A DNA stretch of 11,640 nt, from positions 1 through 11,640 of the forward strand of contig CAYMSA010000054.1 of assembly GCA_964392965.1 (NCBI GenBank). The letters are read 5' to 3'. Origin of the DNA: CAYMSA01 sp964392965. Lineage in GTDB: Bacteria > Actinomycetota > Coriobacteriia > Anaerosomatales > Anaerosomataceae. The position numbers were made by a program, and so were the translations under genes. Positions 6,802 to 11,640 of this stretch are shown in pieces. Position 1 is the first letter of the stretch. Each line of letters starts with the position of its first letter. A model generated the notes under the pieces. The model was given only the letters and a program-made list of their open reading frames with translations. It was not told the DNA's origin and ran no database searches.

Positions 6802-7752
6802 ATGGGCGCCCGACCGGGATCGGTTCATGTGGGGACATGTTCGTGGGCCGATCGGACGATGATCGACTCATGGTATCCCTCTGACAGGAACACGCCAGCC
6901 GCGCGGCTGCGGTACTACGCCGGGCGGTTCGACACGGTCGAGGTCGACGCGTCTTTCTACGCTATTCCGGACCGGCGTGTCGTGGAGAACTGGGTGAGGC
7001 GCACGCCTCCCGGTTTCGTCTTCCATGTGAAGGCGTTCGGGATGATGACGGGCCATGCCGTCGATGAGCGGGCGCTACACCCGGACCTGCGTGAGTATCG
7101 GCATGATGTGGAGCGTGGCCGGGTGGTCCATCCCTCACAGGAGATGATCGACGGCGCGTACGAGCTCTTCCTCGAGGCGATCGAGCCGCTCGAGGATGCG
7201 GGCAAACTCGGCGGCATCCTCATGCAGTATCCGGCGGTCTTCAACGCGCTTGATGACGCGCTGTTCGAAGACAACCTGGCGATGCTCGACTATGCGCGGG
7301 GCATGCTCGGCAAGCGGCGCATGCTTGTGGAGTTCCGCCATCCGTCGTGGGTGGATGAACGCCACGTGAGGGAGACGCTGCAGTTCTTGAGTGAGCGCGA
7401 CATCACCTATGTCGCAGTGGACGCTCCGCAGTTCCCGACGAACACAACGATGCCCCCGCTCGTCGCAGTGACGAGTCCCGTGGCCTACGTGCGCATGCAC
7501 GGGCGCAACCGCGAGAAGTACTTCGCTCGCAACGTGTCTGCCTCCGAGCGGTTTGACTATCTCTACCGCGCCGAGGAGCTCGAGGAGTGGGTCCCGCGCA
7601 TCCGGACACTCGCCGAGCAGGCCGATGTCACGTACGTCATGTTCAACAACTGCAGGAACGACTACGCGCCGAGAAACGCCCTCCAGCTCGCGGACATGCT
7701 GTCGGACCTGGTCGCACCGGTGCATGAGGAGCAGCTCGGCCTCGGGTTGTGA
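6802..7752 (+). CDS. DUF72 family protein (YecE-like TIM barrel)
   Basis: Predicted cytoplasmic protein of 316 residues of the DUF72 family, which has a TIM-barrel fold and no established activity. Characteristic segments in order are VHVGTCSWAD, YYAGRFDTVEVDASFYAIP, FVFHVKAFGMMTGH, GGILMQYPAVF, LVEFRHPSW, YVAVDAPQ, YVRMHGRN and MFNNCRNDYAPRNALQL. All are present and uninterrupted. The start is either GTG 6796, directly after the cytochrome stop codon, or ATG 6802. I prefer the ATG because it is a stronger codon and gives the normal short lead before the first strand; neither has a strong Shine-Dalgarno, so translational coupling to the cytochrome is likely. An internal segment around YRHDVERGRVVHPSQEM fits the version of the family with a longer loop. 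The function in this gene set is unknown. Confidence 0.88.
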   Translation: MGARPGSVHVGTCSWADRTMIDSWYPSDRNTPAARLRYYAGRFDTVEVDASFYAIPDRRVVENWVRRTPPGFVFHVKAFGMMTGHAVDERALHPDLREYRHDVERGRVVHPSQEMIDGAYELFLEAIEPLEDAGKLGGILMQYPAVFNALDDALFEDNLAMLDYARGMLGKRRMLVEFRHPSWVDERHVRETLQFLSERDITYVAVDAPQFPTNTTMPPLVAVTSPVAYVRMHGRNREKYFARNVSASERFDYLYRAEELEEWVPRIRTLAEQADVTYVMFNNCRNDYAPRNALQLADMLSDLVAPVHEEQLGLGL

Positions 7753-7753
7753 A

Positions 7754-7765
7754 GGCGCCGGCGCC
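7754..7765. repeat. 12-base perfect palindrome just after the DUF72 stop codon
   Basis: GGCGCCGGCGCC begins 2 bases after the stop codon (7750-7752). It is self-complementary throughout, but a hairpin would be short and no T-run follows. It may contribute to 3' end formation of the three-gene unit, or simply reflect high GC. Confidence 0.4.
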
Positions 7766-7834
7766 CCGCGTGTGACCCGCGTCCCGATCAGCGCCAGGGT
7801 CCCTCCCGGCGCACGAAGTGGTATGGATTCGCTG

Positions 7835-7863
7835 TAGACAACTCGCGCCGGGGTCGATAGAAT
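7835..7863 (+). promoter_or_regulatory. Promoter of the tRNA-Asp gene (-35 TAGACA, -10 TAGAAT)
   Basis: TAGACA (7835-7840) and TAGAAT (7858-7863) are each one mismatch from the TTGACA and TATAAT consensus and are separated by exactly 17 bases. Transcription would start near 7870, about 30 bases before the mature 5' end of the tRNA, leaving a short leader for RNase P to remove. This is the best sigma-70-like promoter in the window. Confidence 0.65.
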
Positions 7864-7899
7864 CCGTATGCTATCTGCCCCAGGGTAGATGCCCCATAA

Positions 7900-7976
7900 G
7901 GGGGTGTAGCTCAGTTGGTTAGAGCGCTGGCCTGTCAAGCCAGAGGTCGCGGGTTCGAGCCCCGTCACTCCCGCCA
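7900..7976 (+). tRNA. tRNA-Asp, anticodon GTC
   Basis: A complete 77-base cloverleaf with encoded CCA. The acceptor stem pairs GGGGGTG (7900-7906) with CACTCCC (7966-7972), including one G-U pair. The D arm is GCTCAGTTGGTTAGAGC. The anticodon stem CTGGC/GCCAG encloses CTGTCAA, with anticodon GTC at 7934-7936. The T arm carries GGTTCGAGC. The discriminator base is G73, followed by CCA (7974-7976). G73 and GTC are the expected aspartate identity elements. It appears to be a single-gene unit with its own promoter and terminator. Confidence 0.97.
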
Positions 7977-7987
7977 CACAACACACG

Positions 7988-8017
7988 AAGCCAGGGTAAC
8001 GAGCCCTGGCTTTCTCT
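7988..8017 (+). terminator. Intrinsic terminator of the tRNA-Asp gene
   Basis: AAGCCAGGG (7988-7996) and CCCTGGCTT (8004-8012) form a perfect 9-bp stem around a 7-base loop, followed by the pyrimidine-rich tail TCTCT. It lies 11 bases after the tRNA CCA end and insulates the tRNA from nrfHA. Confidence 0.85.
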
Positions 8018-8023
8018 GTTCCT

Positions 8024-8056
8024 TGCTGCGTCGTTCGGGCATAGTCTTACGTAGCA
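8024..8056. promoter_or_regulatory. Imperfect inverted repeat upstream of nrfH
   Basis: TGCTGCGT (8024-8031) pairs with ACGTAGCA (8049-8056), with one G-T wobble and a 17-base spacer. It lies between the tRNA terminator and the nrfH ribosome-binding site, where the nrf promoter and operator must be. It does not match an FNR box (TTGAT-N4-ATCAA) or any nitrite- or NO-sensor site I can name. Confidence 0.3.
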
Positions 8057-8081
8057 GCGTCCACTCGTGATAGAGGGCATC

Positions 8082-8648
8082 ATGAGCGAGGATCGGGAGG
8101 GTCTCGAAGAGGGCATGCAGTCCGGGCCGTCCGGCGTACCTGAGGCGAAGGGCAAGCCTCCCCGGAAGCGGTGGGACGCGAAGACGCGATTGCTCGCGCT
8201 GTGCGCGGTGGTCGCCGTCGGCTGGGTCGTCATCTGGGGGCCGATCGGCCTCGGTGTCAAACCATCCAACCCCAAGTTCTGCATCTGGTGGTGTCACAAC
8301 ATGCAGCCGCAGTACGACGCGTGGCGTGTGTCCGTGCACAACTCGCAGATCTGCGCGGAGTGTCACCTCCCGGAGGAGCCGGTGAGCGCGCTCTTCTGGG
8401 ACGCGATGTTCGGCGCCCGGGACATCTGGAAGTTCAACATCGTCGGCGAGTGGGACGAGCCCATCTACGCGTCCGAGCGCACTCGCACGTTCGCCCAGGA
8501 GAACTGCATCCGCTGTCATGGAACGACAGCGCATGCCGCGATATCCGAGGACCGTTACTGCTGGGATTGCCACCGCGAGATCTACCATCGCGGCCAGGCA
8601 TGGGCAGTGGAGCAGGCGCAGAGGAGGACCGATGATTCGCGGAACTAG
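8082..8648 (+). CDS. nrfH: NrfH: membrane tetrahaem cytochrome c, quinol dehydrogenase for NrfA
   Basis: NapC/NirT-family cytochrome that oxidises menaquinol and passes electrons to the nitrite reductase NrfA. The protein has 188 residues: a charged cytoplasmic N-terminus of about 33 residues, one membrane anchor (about 36-56), then an external domain with four haem sites. Haems 2-4 are standard: CAECH (Cys91-His95), CIRCH (Cys142-His146) and CWDCH (Cys160-His164). Haem 1 reads FCIWWCHNM, with three residues between the cysteines (Cys67, Cys71, His72) instead of two. Met74 sits at His+2, as in NrfH proteins where that Met ligates haem 1. The codons TGG TGG suggest triplet duplication. ATG 8082 is chosen because AGAGGG (8072-8077) precedes it by 4 bases; GTG 8067 in the same frame lacks a Shine-Dalgarno. 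The 3' end overlaps nrfA by 17 bases, indicating translational coupling. Confidence 0.9.
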   Translation: MSEDREGLEEGMQSGPSGVPEAKGKPPRKRWDAKTRLLALCAVVAVGWVVIWGPIGLGVKPSNPKFCIWWCHNMQPQYDAWRVSVHNSQICAECHLPEEPVSALFWDAMFGARDIWKFNIVGEWDEPIYASERTRTFAQENCIRCHGTTAHAAISEDRYCWDCHREIYHRGQAWAVEQAQRRTDDSRN

Positions 8649-10194
8649 GCGGTTTTCACGCCGGGTGACGGTGTGGCTGACGATCGCGGGGCTGGCGTGT
8701 CTCGCCTCGGCTGCAGCATGCGCGGCTCCGCCTACGCCCGAGGCACCGGCAGTCGTGGCGGCACCGGCGACCACGGACCCGTCGGGCTGGGCCGAGCTCT
8801 ACCCGGTGGAGTACGAGCAGTGGCTGGCCACGTCCGAGCCCAGGCCGGCCGGTCTCTCGGCCTACAAGCGTGGCTTCGATGGCGGTGTGACCTACGACAA
8901 GCTCTCGGAGATGCCGTTCATGCCACTCCTTTTCAAGGGGTGGGGCTTCGGGATCGAGTACAACGAGCCGCGTGGCCACTGGTGGATGCTGCGCGACCAG
9001 CAGCTCATCGATCCCTCGCGGGTGAAAGCGGGCGGTGCATGCCTGACGTGCAAGTCGCCCTCGGCGGATTCCCTGTATGAGGAGTACGGTGCCGAGGTCA
9101 TGAGCATGCCGTACGAGGAGGCCGTGGCGTTGCTTCCGGAGGGCGAAGAGGGCCTCGGCGTGAGCTGCATCGACTGCCACGATAACGAGACGCTCGAGCT
9201 GCGCTCGCCCCGCTGGACGATGGAGCGCGCACTTCAGGATATCGCGCTCACCGACCCCACCGATCAGCAGCAGAGGATCCTCGTGTGTGGTCAGTGCCAC
9301 TGCACGTATTCGGTGATGAAGGATGAGGGCGAGTCGGTCGACGTGAGCTTCCCGTGGCAGGGCGGCTCCTGGGGTGACATCTCGATCGAGACGATCATCG
9401 CCAACCTTCGCACGGACCCAGCGCGTACCGAGTGGACACAGCAGGTGACCGGCTTCAAGCTCGGGTACATCCGGCATCCGGACGTCGAGTTCTTCACGGC
9501 CGACTCAGTCCACTTCAACGCAGGCGTGACCTGCGTCGACTGCCACATGCCGTACACGGTGGTCGACGGCTTCAAGACCGCGGATCACAACATCATGAGC
9601 CCGCTCAAGAACGGCATGACAGCCTGCACCACGTGCCACATGGGCGATATGGCCACACTGCGAGAGCAGGTAGTGGAGCTGCAGCATCGCAACGTGAGCA
9701 TGCTGATGGACGCCGGCTACTCGGTGGCGGCGAACGCCAAGCTCTTCGAGGTAGTGAACGCGCAGGTGGGTCTTGACGATTCGGTCGTGAAGGCTCGCTA
9801 CGACGAAGCCCGCGGGTACTACGAGGAAGCCTTCTACCGGGTGGTCTACATGGGTGCCGAGAACTCGATGGGCTTCCACAATCCGAGTGAAGGCGGTCGC
9901 ATCCTGCGTGACGCAGCCTCGTACTCGAGCCGCTGCAACGGTATCCTGCGCGAGTTGCTGACGGGGGCTGGCGTGACGGTGCCTGACGAGGTCGACCTCG
10001 AGCTTGCGAAGTACCTCGTCGATCGCGGCGAAGCGAAGCTGGGTTACGTGGCCAGCCAGCGCTTCATCGACCCGTACCCGACCAACGAGGCACTCTGGGC
10101 GAACAACCTCGCGGCGCTCGCGGTCATCCAGGCTGCCGAGCCTCTGCTCTCGGAGACGTACGAAGACGTGATGGGCGGCGGATCTGCCAAGTGA
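8632..10194 (+). CDS. nrfA: NrfA: ammonia-forming pentahaem cytochrome c nitrite reductase
   Basis: Catalyses the six-electron reduction of nitrite to ammonium outside the membrane, with electrons from NrfH. The 520-residue protein has the active-site haem motif CLTCK (Cys137, Cys140, Lys141), diagnostic of NrfA, and four CxxCH sites: CIDCH (179-183), CGQCH (219-223), CVDCH (301-305) and CTTCH (332-336). The predicted active-site residues are Arg114 (NEPRGHWW), Tyr226 (CHCTY) and His282 (RHPDVE). The calcium-site residues of classical NrfA are absent: the Glu of CHVEY is Thr225, and the KxQH motif reads Y-I-R-H with Arg281. This points to the calcium-independent subclass described for Geobacter lovleyi. 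The N-terminus is a signal peptide with a possible but non-ideal lipobox (AAAC before AAPPTPEAP), so lipid anchoring is possible. ATG 8632 has GAGGAGG (8621-8627) at 4 bases. No nrfI or ccsBA haem-ligation genes are in view. Confidence 0.95.
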   Translation: MIRGTRRFSRRVTVWLTIAGLACLASAAACAAPPTPEAPAVVAAPATTDPSGWAELYPVEYEQWLATSEPRPAGLSAYKRGFDGGVTYDKLSEMPFMPLLFKGWGFGIEYNEPRGHWWMLRDQQLIDPSRVKAGGACLTCKSPSADSLYEEYGAEVMSMPYEEAVALLPEGEEGLGVSCIDCHDNETLELRSPRWTMERALQDIALTDPTDQQQRILVCGQCHCTYSVMKDEGESVDVSFPWQGGSWGDISIETIIANLRTDPARTEWTQQVTGFKLGYIRHPDVEFFTADSVHFNAGVTCVDCHMPYTVVDGFKTADHNIMSPLKNGMTACTTCHMGDMATLREQVVELQHRNVSMLMDAGYSVAANAKLFEVVNAQVGLDDSVVKARYDEARGYYEEAFYRVVYMGAENSMGFHNPSEGGRILRDAASYSSRCNGILRELLTGAGVTVPDEVDLELAKYLVDRGEAKLGYVASQRFIDPYPTNEALWANNLAALAVIQAAEPLLSETYEDVMGGGSAK

Positions 10195-10222
10195 CGGTGC
10201 GCCACGTGACCTGGTGAGCTCA

Positions 10223-10255
10223 GAAGCGCCCGGCGGCCGACCTCCCCGGCGCTTC
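10223..10255 (+). terminator. GC-rich hairpin after nrfA, probable terminator without a U-tract
   Basis: GAAGCGCC (10223-10230) and GGCGCTTC (10248-10255) form a perfect 8-bp stem around a 17-base loop, starting 28 bases after the nrfA stop codon. No T-run follows, so it would be a non-canonical terminator or an mRNA 3'-end stabiliser. Its position fits the end of the nrfHA transcript. Confidence 0.5.
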
Positions 10256-10298
10256 GCATGCGTGTCAGGTCCGGGGTCGAAACGCGCCACAGGTGTGA

Positions 10299-10371
10299 TC
10301 GAGGTGTCTCTGCCGTCTTCGAGCTCTTGCGTCAGCGGGCCCGCTCCCGTTGAATAGCAGCGACACCTCGA
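10299..10371 (+). promoter_or_regulatory. Large imperfect inverted repeat in the region upstream of carB
   Basis: TCGAGGTGTCTCTGC (10299-10313) is the reverse complement of GCAGCGACACCTCGA (10357-10371) at 14 of 15 positions. The 43-base loop contains a perfect 12-base palindrome, AGCGGGCCCGCT (10334-10345). An upstream GGGTCGA (10274-10280) can also pair with TCGACCC (10368-10374), giving a competing stem. The element ends 43 bases before the carB ATG. It resembles an attenuator-like leader or a paired operator; I do not recognise a PyrR binding loop or a known riboswitch. A weak promoter-like pair, TTGCGT (10327-10332) and TTGAAT (10350-10355), lies within it. Confidence 0.45.
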
Positions 10372-10414
10372 CCCTGCGGTGTCAACGTGTCCGGCGATGA
10401 GGGGAGTCCCGATC

Positions 10415-11640
10415 ATGCCCAGGCGAGACGACATCGAGAAGGTCATGATCATCGGTTCCGGACCGATCGTCATCGGCCAGGCGTGCGAGTTCGATTACTC
10501 CGGAACGCAGGCCTGCAAGGCGCTCCGTGCGCTCGGCTACAAGATCGTACTTGTGAACAGCAATCCGGCCACGATCATGACCGATCCGGTGATGGCCGAC
10601 GAGACGTACATCGAGCCGCTCAACGTGGAGCGGCTCACGGAGGTCATCGCGGCCTCGCGGCCTGACGCACTGCTGCCGAACCTCGGCGGACAGACGGGCC
10701 TCAACCTCTCTTCGGAGCTCGAGCGCGCGGGCGTGCTCGCCGAGTACGGCGTGCGCGTCATCGGCGTGAGCCTCGAGGCGATCGAGCGTGGCGAGGACCG
10801 GCTCGAGTTCATGAAGACGATGAAGCGGCTCGGCATCGAGACCGCGCGGGGCATCACGGTGGGGAGCGTGGAGGAGGCCGAGCAAGTGGCGGCCGACTTC
10901 GGCTACCCGGTCGTCATCCGGCCCGCGTACACGATGGGTGGTACCGGTGGCGGCATCGTCTACAACGTGGACGAGCTGCGCGCCATCACCGGCCGGGGCC
11001 TTCAGGCGAGCATGGTCGGCCAGGTCCTCGTCGAGGAGTCCGTGCTCGGCTGGGAGGAGCTCGAGCTCGAGGTAGTCCGGGACGCCAACGGCAAGATGAT
11101 CACCGTCTGCTTCATCGAGAACGTGGACGCGATGGGCGTCCACACCGGTGACTCGTACTGCACGGCGCCGATGCTGACTATCTCCGAGGAGCTGCAGGAG
11201 CGGCTGCAGCGCTACAGCTACGCGATCGTCGAGGCCATCGAGGTCATCGGCGGCACGAACGTGCAGTTCGCGCACGACCCCGTGACCGACCGTGTCGTCG
11301 TGATCGAGATCAACCCCCGGACGAGCCGGTCCTCGGCGCTCGCGTCCAAGGCGACCGGGTTCCCGATCGCCCTCGTGTCGAGCCGTCTGGCGAGCGGCCT
11401 CACGCTCGACGAGATGCCGTACTGGCGCGATGGGACACTCGAGAAGTACACGCCGTCGGGCGACTACGTCGTCGTGAAGTTCGCGCGGTGGGCCTTCGAG
11501 AAGTTCAAGGGCGCGCGCGACAAGCTCGGCACGCAGATGCGCGCCGTGGGCGAGGTCATGTCCATCGGTGCCAACTACAAGGAGTCGCTCCACAAGGCGA
11601 TCCGGTCGCTCGAGAACGGGCGCATGGGCCTCGGCTTCGC
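10415..11640 (+). CDS. carB: Carbamoyl-phosphate synthase large subunit, N-terminal part (cut by window end)
   Basis: CarB makes carbamoyl phosphate from bicarbonate, ammonia (from glutamine via CarA) and two ATP, feeding pyrimidine and arginine synthesis in the cytosol. The window holds 408 codons, essentially the whole first (carboxyphosphate) ATP-grasp half; the frame is open at the edge. It aligns by eye with E. coli CarB from its first residues: GPIVIGQACEFDYSG (16-30), NSNPATIMTDP (48-58), PNLGGQTGLN, YPVVIRPAYTMGGTGGG (164-180, with Arg169) and VIEINPRTSRSSALASKATG (Glu298, Asn300, Arg302). ATG 10415 is preceded by GAGGGGAG (10399-10406) at 8 bases. carA is not upstream: the preceding gene is nrfA, separated by 220 bases containing a terminator-like hairpin and an inverted repeat. 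carB thus seems to start its own transcription unit. Confidence 0.96.
   Translation, partial: MPRRDDIEKVMIIGSGPIVIGQACEFDYSGTQACKALRALGYKIVLVNSNPATIMTDPVMADETYIEPLNVERLTEVIAASRPDALLPNLGGQTGLNLSSELERAGVLAEYGVRVIGVSLEAIERGEDRLEFMKTMKRLGIETARGITVGSVEEAEQVAADFGYPVVIRPAYTMGGTGGGIVYNVDELRAITGRGLQASMVGQVLVEESVLGWEELELEVVRDANGKMITVCFIENVDAMGVHTGDSYCTAPMLTISEELQERLQRYSYAIVEAIEVIGGTNVQFAHDPVTDRVVVIEINPRTSRSSALASKATGFPIALVSSRLASGLTLDEMPYWRDGTLEKYTPSGDYVVVKFARWAFEKFKGARDKLGTQMRAVGEVMSIGANYKESLHKAIRSLENGRMGLGF

Noticed and set aside
7135..7986. Minus-strand frame with the segment VTGLEPATSGLTGQRSNQLSYTP
   Set aside because: This segment is the antisense translation of the tRNA-Asp gene, a well-known false protein in annotations. 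The rest is opposite the DUF72 gene.
7900..8017. tRNA-Asp as an integration (att) site for a mobile element
   Set aside because: No integrase gene, no repeated copy of the tRNA 3' end and no change in coding style are seen in the flanking sequence.
8518..8631. Upstream extension of nrfA inside nrfH
   Set aside because: The extension is in frame but would replace a normal signal peptide start. ATG 8632 has an AGGAGG just upstream, followed by a typical basic-hydrophobic signal sequence.
10382..11593. Open frame of 403 codons on the minus strand opposite carB
   Set aside because: It has a low-complexity Arg/His/Leu-rich composition and no domain. carB on the plus strand matches its family from the first residues to the window edge.

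Overview
The window is about 65% G+C and fully bacterial. It holds short intergenic gaps, one tRNA gene and eleven protein genes (nine intact, one with a frameshift, one cut by the window edge). Two genes have lipoprotein-type signal peptides, one of them a lipid-anchored monohaem cytochrome. Together with a menaquinol-type NrfHA nitrite reductase, a 7TM-PAS-GGDEF protein and a clearly bacterial CarB, this suggests an anaerobic or facultative, respiring, high-GC Gram-positive. An environmental Coriobacteriia-like actinobacterium is my best guess, inferred from gene content only, not from a phylogenetic marker.

Layout, left to right. (1) 86-889 (+): arylamine N-acetyltransferase. (2) 1082-2764 (+): membrane sensor diguanylate cyclase, convergent with (3) 2816-3640 (-): DegV/FakB-type fatty-acid-binding protein. 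(4) 3813-4777 (-): cation diffusion facilitator transporter, broken by an apparent single-base deletion near 4036-4040. (5) A 109-bp divergent intergenic region with two strong dyads leads to (6) 4887-5372 (+): DUF192 lipoprotein, possibly from a leaderless transcript. (7) 5556-7752 (+): tight three-gene unit of an alpha/beta hydrolase, a monohaem c-type cytochrome lipoprotein and a DUF72 protein. (8) 7900-7976 (+): tRNA-Asp(GTC), with a recognisable promoter and an intrinsic terminator. (9) 8082-10194 (+): nrfH and nrfA overlapping by 17 bases, encoding the quinol-oxidising cytochrome and the pentahaem ammonia-forming nitrite reductase. (10) A 220-bp gap with a terminator-like hairpin and a large imperfect inverted repeat precedes (11) carB from 10415, cut by the window edge.

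The clearest functional unit is nrfHA: menaquinol oxidation by membrane-anchored NrfH feeds six electrons to NrfA, which reduces nitrite to ammonium outside the membrane. Two details set it apart. The first haem site of NrfH is C-x3-C-H instead of C-x2-C-H. NrfA lacks the usual calcium-site residues and carries Arg at the position that replaces calcium in the Geobacter lovleyi-type subclass. I see no mobile element, CRISPR array, phage gene or defence system. The first 85 bases hold no gene I can support apart from the Shine-Dalgarno of the first one. No gene-free stretch exceeds 300 bases; the longest are 10195-10414, 7753-8081 (which contains the tRNA) and 890-1081.
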